Shown here piece after piece: positions 54,528 through 62,714 of a stretch of DNA of 64,000 bases. Both the position numbers and the translations under genes were made by a program. The stretch's first letter is position 1. Each line of letters starts with the position of its first letter. The notes under the pieces were generated by a model. That model was not told the origin of the DNA. It worked only from the letters and a program-made list of their open reading frames with translations, and did not search any database. Origin of the DNA: Phragmitibacter flavus (lineage in GTDB: Bacteria > Verrucomicrobiota > Verrucomicrobiia > Verrucomicrobiales > Verrucomicrobiaceae); contig NZ_VAUV01000005.1 in the NCBI RefSeq assembly GCF_005780165.1, positions 248,001 to 312,000 on the forward strand. The letters are read 5' to 3'.

Positions 54528-55196
54528 TTGATTTTGTCCCAAAATCAGTTTACACCTGCCGGAATGGAGCGAAGCAACAAACTTGGCGGGAAGCGGGACG
54601 GTGCCGGAAGGCCTCGGAAATTCGCGCAATATGAGGAGCCTACCACCCGCATTCGGGTGCCAGTGAGCCTTACCGATGACATTTACCGTTTCATCAGCTC
54701 CGATATTCGCATACCGCTGTTTTCGTCGGTGGCTCCTGCGGGTTTTGTGTCTCCTGCGGATGACTTCATTGAAACGACATTCACCGTTAAGGAGCTGGTG
54801 GAGTATTTCATGCAGCGACCGGCAGCCACATTCCTGGTGCGCATTTCCGGCTGGTCGATGAAGAATGCAGGCATCAATGATGGCTCTATTGTCATTTGCG
54901 ACCGTGGGCTTGACCCTGCGGATGGTGACGTGGTGCTTGCCTCGGTTGACGGTCAGGTGACGTGCAAACGCCTGCGGCTGGAAGGGGAGACAGTGGTCTT
55001 GTGTCCTGACAATGAAGAATTTGAGCCGGTGATCGTCGGGGCGCTGAGCGATCTTGTGGTGTGGGGTGTCGTCACCGGGAATTTCAACATGCACAGGAAC
55101 GCCAATGGCTCCAAAGGCAAAGGCAAGAAGATGTCCCGAATCAAAATGGGCGCGACTGGTTCGGTAGCCCCTTCCAAAACCAAAAAGGCTTCCTGA
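54528..55196 (+). CDS. umuD: UmuD-like S24 peptidase with N-terminal extension
   Basis: LexA/UmuD-fold self-cleaving serine protease. The cleavage region is VAPAGFVSPADDF, the catalytic Ser is in ISGWSMKNAGI, and the catalytic Lys is in VTCKRLRLEG. At 222 residues it is longer than UmuD (about 140), with an N-terminal GGKRDGAGRPRKF segment and a basic tail. The start may instead be the ATG at 54564. With umuC 37 bp downstream it forms a plasmid-borne DNA polymerase V operon. Confidence 0.88.
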   Translation: MILSQNQFTPAGMERSNKLGGKRDGAGRPRKFAQYEEPTTRIRVPVSLTDDIYRFISSDIRIPLFSSVAPAGFVSPADDFIETTFTVKELVEYFMQRPAATFLVRISGWSMKNAGINDGSIVICDRGLDPADGDVVLASVDGQVTCKRLRLEGETVVLCPDNEEFEPVIVGALSDLVVWGVVTGNFNMHRNANGSKGKGKKMSRIKMGATGSVAPSKTKKAS

Positions 55197-55232
55197 ACAT
55201 GCCGCTGCAAGCGCAAAATTCGGGAGCCTGAT

Positions 55233-56492
55233 ATGTTTGCCCTGGTTGACTGCAATAATTTTTACGCCTCCTGCGAACGGGTTTTCAACCCTTCGCTTGA
55301 AGGCAAGCCCATCGTAGTTCTGTCGAATAATGATGGCTGTGTTATCGCCAGGTCTAATGAGGCAAAAGCCCTCGGCATCAAAATGGGCGAGCCTTATTTC
55401 AAGGGGCGAGAGCTGATGGAGAAAAACCGCGTGGTGGTGTTTTCCTCAAATTACGAACTCTATGGCGACATGTCGGCGCGGGTGATGCAGACCTTGCTGC
55501 TGCACACGCCGGTCATTGAGAATTACTCAATTGATGAGGCGTTCCTCGATATGGATGGGTTCGGGAAGCCGCTTGAACATGCGGCAAACCTGCGCCGCAT
55601 TGTGAAACAGTGGACGGGGATTCCGGTTAGTGTCGGCATCGGGCCGACAAAGACCCTGAGCAAAGTTGCGAACAGGATCGCCAAAAAAGCTCTGGTGAAT
55701 GTGGGTGTTTGCGGGCTGCTCACCGCTGAGGAAATCACGGCTGCGCTTGTGAGTTTCCCTGTAGAAGATGTGTGGGGGATTGGGCGGCAGTCGGCTGGCT
55801 TCCTTGCAAAGCACGGGATCGGCACGGCAGAGCAATTCCGGGCAATGCCTGACAACTGGATTCGGAAGAACATGCATGTGGTGGGGCTTCGCATTGCCTG
55901 GGAGCTGCGCGGCATCAAATGCCATGAGCTTGAGTTCACGCCTCCGGCCAAGAAGAGTATTTGTGTCTCGCGTTCCTTTTCAGAGAGGCTGACTGCTATG
56001 GAATCCGTTAGCGAAGCACTGCTTACGCATACGGCGAGGGCAGGGGAGAAGCTGCGGCATAACCGGCTGCTGGCAACGCGTATGATGGTCTTCCTGCACA
56101 CAAGTCCGCATGCCCCCAATGAGCCTTTTTATTACGGCAAGTTGCCGATAAAACTCCCGTTCCCGACGAATGACACTTTGGATTTGAGTCATTTTGCCGT
56201 GGCTGCTTTGAAACAGGTTTTCAAGGCAGGGCACCGCTACATGAAATGCGGGCTGGAGCTTTCGGAGATGGTTGCAGAAGGAACGGAAAATCTTGAGCTG
56301 TTCGCTCCGGTCAAGAAGGAGCGGAACCATGCCTTGATGAAGGCCATGGATGAGCTGAACCAGAAAATGGGTCGGAACACGGTAGTTTTTGCTGGGTCTG
56401 GAGTGAAGCGCGAATGGTTCACCAAGCGCGACCTCCGTTCCCCGCGCTATACCACTGACATGAATGAACTGGTGATCGCATACGCGAACTGA
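55233..56492 (+). CDS. umuC: DNA polymerase V catalytic subunit UmuC (Y family)
   Basis: 419 residues, full length. Y-family motifs [21 protein letters not shown] (first metal Asp) and [11 protein letters not shown] (catalytic acidic pair), then the thumb helix-hairpin-helix ([21 protein letters not shown]) and C-terminal UmuC-specific domain ([17 protein letters not shown]). It performs error-prone synthesis past lesions. Plasmid copies can help repair incoming DNA. Confidence 0.94.
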   Translation: MFALVDCNNFYASCERVFNPSLEGKPIVVLSNNDGCVIARSNEAKALGIKMGEPYFKGRELMEKNRVVVFSSNYELYGDMSARVMQTLLLHTPVIENYSIDEAFLDMDGFGKPLEHAANLRRIVKQWTGIPVSVGIGPTKTLSKVANRIAKKALVNVGVCGLLTAEEITAALVSFPVEDVWGIGRQSAGFLAKHGIGTAEQFRAMPDNWIRKNMHVVGLRIAWELRGIKCHELEFTPPAKKSICVSRSFSERLTAMESVSEALLTHTARAGEKLRHNRLLATRMMVFLHTSPHAPNEPFYYGKLPIKLPFPTNDTLDLSHFAVAALKQVFKAGHRYMKCGLELSEMVAEGTENLELFAPVKKERNHALMKAMDELNQKMGRNTVVFAGSGVKREWFTKRDLRSPRYTTDMNELVIAYAN

Positions 56493-56530
56493 ACGAGCCG
56501 ATTTCAGTAGACTCTTACTCAATCAATTCA

Positions 56531-59029
56531 TTAAACAGTTTGTTGGAGCATAATCGTGTTCTCGATAACGGTTTCGATTTCGCTGTAAATATCAACACTT
56601 TCCTTTGCGCACTCAATCGACACGATCAATGAGTAGTTCATTATCGCCTCCGCTCGGTCATGGCTGGATCGCGTGCGCCACCATCCTGTAACGGGATAGA
56701 CCGCAATGTGTTTCATGCTGATTAAATCAGCGGCAGAGCCCTCCCACATATCTGAGTGAATCGAGCCCTTGAAGCATTCCTGGCCGAGTAGCCAACCGTC
56801 GGTTGAGCCTCTGACGTGTTGTCTGTCATCTGTAATAAATTCGTCTGATGCGATTTTGTTTACATCGGCGTTCAAATCTTCGGCTGCCTGGCCAGGAGCC
56901 GACACTTTAAACCTGAGAGCACAACTTGCGTAGCGGAACTGTGATGTGTAACCACGATTGCCTGGGTTGGGTTCGATGAAGTAGGACAGCGTGACGCGCA
57001 TTCTTACTTTTTCAGTCGGATTGGTAGTCAGGGTATTTGCTGGCCAAGGCAGACTGTGGAGATGCATTTTGTTGAAGAGAGTCTTTTCACCTTCAATCTT
57101 AAAGGGCTGAATTTGACATTCAGAAATCAGGGTTGCGCTATTTTTAGAGCATTCAATGGCGCGACGAAGATTTGGCACGCCATAGCCAACCGTTCGCAAG
57201 AGAAAGGTAGCCCTATCGGATTTCAGCCGACTTTTTTCTCGTGGGATTGTTGTTTCCATCGCATCTGTCCAATGAGCGGAATGAATCATCAATCCCCGGA
57301 TGGTCTCAGGTGAGTAATCGGGATATTCCGCCATCAGGATGGCCGCCATTCTGGCAGCCAAAGCTGTGGCTGGACTCGTTCCGGATGTGGTGCCGAACAC
57401 GCCCTCATTGTATTGAGCGTGGGTGGATAGTAACATCAGTTCGTCGAGATTCAGGGTAGAATGGTTAGCCGCTTGATAGCCTGCGTTTCCGCCTTCAAAA
57501 ACGATGTCAGGTTTATTTGGCCAATGGTTAGCCCATTCAATGGACGTGCTGCTGACTGGTGAGAGCGCACCACGAATTGCAAGAGGAGTATACGAAGAAG
57601 CGAGTCGAATCGTCTGTAACTCAGTATACGCGCCAACACAAAGTGCATTCCATGACTGTCCTGGATTGCGAACTGTGTGTTGGTAATTAGACGCCGGATA
57701 GTCTTTCCATAAATCTTGTGGAATGTTTCCTGCGCTTAAACACAAAAGTCGACGCAACTCCCCTTCATTGTCAACTCCCGCTGCTAAATTATCCATTTGC
57801 GAGGACCATGATGTGGGAATCGCTTGATTGGGTTCTGACATCGTGGTGGTGATGCACCAGATTCTTCTCCGATCGCGTCTGCGTGCCTCAGATAGAGAAA
57901 CACCCTGCGCTGTATAGTAGCCAGCGAGTTTTTCATCAGTATTTTTTTGAAGAGGCGGCGGCACTATTTTTACGCCCTCCACATTTACAGGCATTTCAAC
58001 GCGTTGGGTTCCTGAAAGTATTCCAGCTAAGTCGCCATACAGACACAATCCGGCCATAAGAGTTCCGTGATTGTCATCATCGCCTGAGCTCCAGCTTAGT
58101 TCAATGGTCATGTTATCCTCTTCTCCGATGAGCTTTTCGAGCATCGGATGGCCACGATTGATTCCAGTGTCCAGAACACTGATCCATGGTGCATTAGGAT
58201 CTGAATCTGAGATTCGCACCAGCAGATCATCTCCATATTCAATTTGCTCGGATGGAAGCATGCCGGAAAATACGTCAGCGTAGTCACGACCTCGTCGAAT
58301 CTCAGAAATGCAGTTGAGCACTGCAACATCCCTTGCAAAATCACTTCCACGACCGAACGCTGCAAGAATCGTATGTTCAGGTAATTTGATCCTACCTTTC
58401 CCAACGCGAATACCTTGTTGCTCAGCGAGGATTACAAATTGTTTTAGAATGACCTCGCGTTCGTTTTCGGAAGCACCGCGTCGCAACCATATTTCTAACC
58501 ATAGCTCGTCGTTTGCAGGAAAGGGTTCCGTTTCTGTCCATAGTTCCTTGGCTGCGGCTAAGTGGACACGTTCAATAGCTTCAACGAGCGGTCGATATAG
58601 GGGTTTGCCTCTGTGTTTCTGAGTCAGATAACTATTTACTATTTCATCGAGGACCGAGAGTTTTCCGTCGGGCACAAACCAGGTCTGATTGTTCAGCAGC
58701 GTATGGCCAGATTGAACTGTTCGCTCATTCAGCAATTCCCACCCATTTTCAATAAGCCGATCTACCGGAATAAAAGTATTTGGCGCACTCTCAAGTTCTA
58801 CAGATATTCCCCGAGCCTTGATAGATTCATTTCCTTCCCAGCTTTGTGCAAGCACCTGATAGCTAGCGTCTATGGATTGGATCTGTCGATCAAGTGCCCT
58901 CCCATGCCCCGCGAAATTGTGACGAGTGGGTGTAGTAGGGGAATTACCTCTTTTCTTGGACTTGTAATCCTTTTGAGAATAAAATCGTTCAACGCGTAGG
59001 TGGCGCTTTCTTTGTTCTTCTTGCGCCAT
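56531..59029 (-). CDS. ietS: Subtilisin-like serine protease IetS
   Basis: An 832-residue S8 protease. Triad: Asp near 286 (WISVLDTGINRGHP), His near 321 (DDDNHGTLMAG), Ser near 550 (TTSGTSPATALAARM). There is no signal peptide, so it is cytoplasmic. Its start overlaps the AAA ATPase gene by 41 bp. A protease-ATPase pair of this kind is the IetAS system, first described as a plasmid-stability toxin-antitoxin on a Ti plasmid and later reported as anti-phage. The assignment is by gene pair and domain match. Confidence 0.88.
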   Translation of the reverse strand: MAQEEQRKRHLRVERFYSQKDYKSKKRGNSPTTPTRHNFAGHGRALDRQIQSIDASYQVLAQSWEGNESIKARGISVELESAPNTFIPVDRLIENGWELLNERTVQSGHTLLNNQTWFVPDGKLSVLDEIVNSYLTQKHRGKPLYRPLVEAIERVHLAAAKELWTETEPFPANDELWLEIWLRRGASENEREVILKQFVILAEQQGIRVGKGRIKLPEHTILAAFGRGSDFARDVAVLNCISEIRRGRDYADVFSGMLPSEQIEYGDDLLVRISDSDPNAPWISVLDTGINRGHPMLEKLIGEEDNMTIELSWSSGDDDNHGTLMAGLCLYGDLAGILSGTQRVEMPVNVEGVKIVPPPLQKNTDEKLAGYYTAQGVSLSEARRRDRRRIWCITTTMSEPNQAIPTSWSSQMDNLAAGVDNEGELRRLLCLSAGNIPQDLWKDYPASNYQHTVRNPGQSWNALCVGAYTELQTIRLASSYTPLAIRGALSPVSSTSIEWANHWPNKPDIVFEGGNAGYQAANHSTLNLDELMLLSTHAQYNEGVFGTTSGTSPATALAARMAAILMAEYPDYSPETIRGLMIHSAHWTDAMETTIPREKSRLKSDRATFLLRTVGYGVPNLRRAIECSKNSATLISECQIQPFKIEGEKTLFNKMHLHSLPWPANTLTTNPTEKVRMRVTLSYFIEPNPGNRGYTSQFRYASCALRFKVSAPGQAAEDLNADVNKIASDEFITDDRQHVRGSTDGWLLGQECFKGSIHSDMWEGSAADLISMKHIAVYPVTGWWRTRSSHDRAEAIMNYSLIVSIECAKESVDIYSEIETVIENTIMLQQTV

Positions 59030-60029
59030 GACTTTCTATGGGTTTGCGTTTGGTTCGTTTGACACGCTCATCAATAGCCTTCAGCAGAAGTGCCGTTGTA
59101 AGCTTCGGTTTTTGTTCAATTAGTCTTTCTTTGACGGCATCATCAGCAGCTCTAACGGCCTCAGCGAGATTCAAGGTTGCAGAAGCATCGAGGATTTTTT
59201 TCCAATTTATAGCAGAACGCATTTCATTAGCAAGTCGTTGCTCAAAAACTGCCTTCAGCTCATCCTGAGATGGGAGTGTGTATTCAATAATGTCATCAAA
59301 ACGTCGGAAGAGCGCGTCGTCCAGCGACTCAGGATGGTTTGATGCAGCGATAATCAGACTATGCCCGCGCATACCCTCTAGGAAAACAAGGAAACTGTTG
59401 AGAACACGACGCATTTCTGCCACATCAGACTGGGCACCACGCGAAAGACCCAATGAATCGAATTCGTCAAAAAGAAATACCGCACGATGTGATTCGATTG
59501 CGTCGAAGACAATGCGAAGTTTAGAGGCCGTTTCGCCCAAGAATTTGGTGAAAAGCGCATCAAGCCGAAGCACAAAGAGCGGAAGTCCTAGCTCGTGAGC
59601 GAGAGCATGGGCTGTCATTGTTTTTCCGCATCCGGGAGGTCCGAGAAGTAACAAACGCTGGCGTGGCCTTAATCCGTGTTCGCGAAGTTTGTTAAATTGT
59701 TGCTGTTCCTTCACGACTCGCTTGAGACGGCGACTGAGGTCGGGTGAGAGCACCAATTGCTGCAAAGCAACCGTCGGCTGGATCAATTCGAGAAGTCCGG
59801 CCAGCTCCCCTTGCGGCCGTGCAAAATTTATAGAATTTGTTTTTGTCTGTGAAGGGAATTGCGCAATTCGTGGAGCTTTTGAGATGAGCTCTTGAATCTG
59901 TTTGGCAAGATCATCATGCCCTTTCCTAGCCTCATTCGCCGCAACCTGTAGGGCGGCTGTGCGAAAGCGTTCATCATCTCCAGCCACATGACTTTTGAGC
60001 AATTCGAGAATTTGACGCGCTGTGGCCAT
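58989..60029 (-). CDS. ietA: AAA ATPase IetA
   Basis: 346 residues. Walker A LLGPPGCGKT near residue 132, Walker B FLFDEFDS near 188, sensor SNHPESLDDALFRRFDD with the Arg finger. The N-terminal helical part (about 1-60) has no named domain. In IetAS the ATPase counteracts the protease (antitoxin-like role). It lies first in the operon. Confidence 0.9.
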   Translation of the reverse strand: MATARQILELLKSHVAGDDERFRTAALQVAANEARKGHDDLAKQIQELISKAPRIAQFPSQTKTNSINFARPQGELAGLLELIQPTVALQQLVLSPDLSRRLKRVVKEQQQFNKLREHGLRPRQRLLLLGPPGCGKTMTAHALAHELGLPLFVLRLDALFTKFLGETASKLRIVFDAIESHRAVFLFDEFDSLGLSRGAQSDVAEMRRVLNSFLVFLEGMRGHSLIIAASNHPESLDDALFRRFDDIIEYTLPSQDELKAVFEQRLANEMRSAINWKKILDASATLNLAEAVRAADDAVKERLIEQKPKLTTALLLKAIDERVKRTKRKPIESHGARRTKKAPPTR

Positions 60030-60251
60030 GAAGTTGGAATGAAAATTTTAACGGTTGACGCTAGACGAATATCACAATTCGATGCGGGAAACAAGACCTG
60101 CAGGCGTCTTGTGCTACAATACGTCGTGAATCTGAAAAGACCGTAGTAAAAGCATCTCAATGCGAAGGCAGAAAATGGTGCACTCTCGAAATTTCAGACT
60201 GTGAGCAGTGCGCGCGGCCTGCATTTTGGGAACGGAACCAGCGCGGAGGAG

Positions 60252-60494
60252 ATGCCGGGCGGGCCCTGGAGGCGGAGAGGCGGGCGACGTGGCTGCTGGC
60301 ATTGGAAGCGGGACGGGTCTGTTCTGATGGGGGAGGGAAGCAAACTGGCCGTTGTCGATGATGTAGGGCTTGCCCGGAAGAGTCGAAAATGGCGGGAGTT
60401 GCTTGAGGGGGGCGGGCAACCGGGGCGTTACGGGGTGCCCCCGTTAGAATGGGTAGCCGCTCACATCGTAGCGGCGAGGGAAAGTCTTTTCCCC
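60252..60494 (+). ncRNA. Candidate structured RNA, copy B (conserved core 60421-60494)
   Basis: The 74-bp core is the same length as copy A with only a few differences. The middle stem (GCCGC at 60456-60460, GCGGC at 60471-60475) differs from copy A at two pairs, yet both still pair. The stem just upstream (GTTGC/GCAAC) also replaces GAGCT/AGCTC of copy A. Such paired changes point to selection on RNA structure. The gap 60030-60599 holds this and no clear gene. Confidence 0.5.
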
Positions 60495-60599
60495 ATACGG
60501 TTCAGGCGCTTCAAAATGGCTCAGTAATGGACATAATTGGATATTTAATGGATATTCAAACCGTCCGCCCAAGACATTCCTGGGCGGAGGATCGTGTCT

Positions 60600-60962
60600 T
60601 CAGTATTCGCTTGGCAGCATAAGGACGTTGTCTGTGAAAAAGAATGTGATTTCATCCAGTGGGAAATCCGTGAACGGAATCAACTTGGTGAACACGAGGT
60701 TCATGTTGCCGTCTTCGCAGTCAAGACTTGCCGAATTGGTAGAAGTGAGTTTTAGCCGCCAGAGCTGGAATTGTTCTGCCGCGATAACAGGGATTCCCTG
60801 TGCAAAAGCGATCTCATCAAGCAGCCAGTAGGCTTCTCCGCAGTCGGCGACATGTTTGACCCCGTCGGTGTAGAGCACCTTGCGTGCGAAGGGATGGCGA
60901 TACCATTGTTCGGTGCCGGTGAACTGGCGAAGATCGGTCTCGGTTAGGGTTTTCTGTGACAT
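60600..60962 (-). CDS. Hypothetical protein with duplicated leader
   Basis: 120 residues, mixed alpha/beta (TEQWYRHPFARKVLYTDGVKHVADCGEAYWLLDEIAFAQ, then FQLWRLKLTSTNSASLDCEDGN). No family recognised. The ATG has a good AAGGAGC site. Its leader (60979-61115) duplicates that upstream of the gene at 53260-53493. Confidence 0.65.
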   Translation of the reverse strand: MSQKTLTETDLRQFTGTEQWYRHPFARKVLYTDGVKHVADCGEAYWLLDEIAFAQGIPVIAAEQFQLWRLKLTSTNSASLDCEDGNMNLVFTKLIPFTDFPLDEITFFFTDNVLMLPSEY

Positions 60963-60978
60963 AAAGCTCCTTGTTTCT

Positions 60979-61115
60979 GGTTTCTCCCCGATGGGATTGG
61001 GAGCGTGAAAAGCAGACGTTTGAGCTGGCTGTTGTCATGCCCAACACGGGAGCGCAGCGAATGGAGCGGGCGGGGTATTGACTGGACAGCGCGGATGCTA
61101 CGTTCCAAAAATGCC
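60979..61115 (-). promoter_or_regulatory. Duplicated leader/promoter region, copy 2
   Basis: Matches 53511-53641 in block order, including the TGTTG/CAACA hairpin around GTCATGCC. It precedes the 120-residue gene. The 312-bp gap 60963-61274 contains no gene I can support. Confidence 0.6.
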
Positions 61116-61274
61116 AAGAGGGGAACCGGGGAGGAGACGGGCATAGAACCCTGCTTTACGGAGACAGCCGGTTCACTGTAAAGGACGGTAATGCCGACAG
61201 TTCGCTTGTCAGAGTTGCGGGGAATACAACCGCTATTCACCGCACAGTTGCGGAGATTAGCCAGACGGACGGTG

Positions 61275-62399
61275 CTACAGCTTGAATGTGATGGGCAGGT
61301 GATAGCGGGTGCTTTTCAGGCTCCCGACCTGAATCAGAGCATCTTTTTCCACAAGGTCTTGCAGGTCGCGGGTGGCGGTTGCACGGGATGTGCCGGTGAG
61401 GCTGATGTATTTCTCGGCGTTGAGTCCGCCCTTGAACCCGTCCGGTCCTTCCTGCATCATGCGCAAGATGGCTTTTTGCTGCCGGTCGTTGAGCTGGCCG
61501 CGAAGCCGGTCGAAATATTTTGTCTTGGCGATGATGAACTCAACCATTCTTTGCGCCTGAGCCTGGGCGTCGAGGACAGCTTGTGCAAAATAAACGAGCC
61601 AGTCTGTGATCTCATTGTGCTTGTTGCTGCCCTCCAGCATCGCATAGTAAACTTTACGGGCGCGGTTGATGGTCTGGGAGAGGGCAACCAGGGTAGAATG
61701 CCCCAGCCCTTCTGAAATAGCCTTTTCAGCCACGGCTCGGCCAATGCGTCCGTTGCCGTCTTCAAAGGGGTGGATGCAGACGAAATACAGATGCGCTATA
61801 CCGGCGCGGGTCAGGATCGGCAGGGGGGATTTTCCGCCCGGTCCTGTCCGGTCAAACCATTCGATGAACCGCTTCATTTCGGCTGGAATGGATTTTGATG
61901 GAGGGGCTTCAAAATGAATTTTGGGTTCATGAAGCGGTCCTGATACGACCTGCATGGCGCTATCGTGGGTGCGGTAGCCGCCTACATCCTTGATGTCACG
62001 CCTGCCGTTCATGAGCATTTCATGCCAGTGGAACAAAAGCTCGTTCGACAGGGGAGTGTCAAACTGGCGGTAGAGTTCCACCATCATCTGAGCGATGCCT
62101 TGCTCGGCTGCCGGAATCTTGCGGTTGTCCGTGGTGAGACCGAAATTGCGGCGGATGGAGGATTGCAGGCTGTCCCGGTTGAGTATTTCGCCTTCGATCT
62201 CGGAAGTGTTCAGGGCTTCATCACTGATCAGTTCAACGATGAGCTGGTGGCGGTCATCGTCAGTGACATGCTTGATGGCTCCTATGAAAATGCCGGAATT
62301 GCGGAGGAATTCAGCCTCTAGGCCAGACAGTTTAGCAGTGTCATAGCGGAATTGTGGCCAGTCTTCTTGCTGCCAGTTCCAGATTGGTATATCGACCAT
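61275..62399 (-). CDS. Fic family protein (DUF4172 type) with self-inhibitory motif
   Basis: 374 residues. The Fic core is HPFEDGNGRIGRAV near residue 210, with the flap FEAPPSKSIPAEM before it. An N-terminal DUF4172 domain carries NTSEIEGEIL, matching the (S/T)xxxE(G/N) inhibitory helix, and a C-terminal winged helix (GLNAEKYISLTGTSRATATRDLQDLVEKDALI) suggests DNA binding. Fic proteins transfer AMP to target proteins. The target here is unknown. Confidence 0.9.
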   Translation of the reverse strand: MVDIPIWNWQQEDWPQFRYDTAKLSGLEAEFLRNSGIFIGAIKHVTDDDRHQLIVELISDEALNTSEIEGEILNRDSLQSSIRRNFGLTTDNRKIPAAEQGIAQMMVELYRQFDTPLSNELLFHWHEMLMNGRRDIKDVGGYRTHDSAMQVVSGPLHEPKIHFEAPPSKSIPAEMKRFIEWFDRTGPGGKSPLPILTRAGIAHLYFVCIHPFEDGNGRIGRAVAEKAISEGLGHSTLVALSQTINRARKVYYAMLEGSNKHNEITDWLVYFAQAVLDAQAQAQRMVEFIIAKTKYFDRLRGQLNDRQQKAILRMMQEGPDGFKGGLNAEKYISLTGTSRATATRDLQDLVEKDALIQVGSLKSTRYHLPITFKL

Positions 62400-62714
62400 G
62401 ATGCAAAGCCCCGCTGTTTATACCTCACAATTTTGCACTATTTTGAGGAATAAATCTAGTTTTATTACACATGCTCATAAAAATCATGTTTTTACGCGTT
62501 TTCAATACAGATCGACTTGCAAACTCACCAGTTGACGCATTAACAACGCATACTGTCGTATGGATTGCGATTCCAGGCAATGTTTCTGAATGGTTGCAAA
62601 AATGGACGACGCTAAAGACTTGTTAAATAAAATGAATTGCGGTATCGCACGCAAGCTGCATGGCTTGTGATTTGCCTTGTCAGACCATAGCGCAATTTTA
62701 CACCACTCACAGCC

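Noticed and set aside
54369-55094. Upstream extension of the exported protein gene at 53763
   Set aside because: The extended frame runs antisense through umuD, and only the ATG at 54368 gives a signal peptide.
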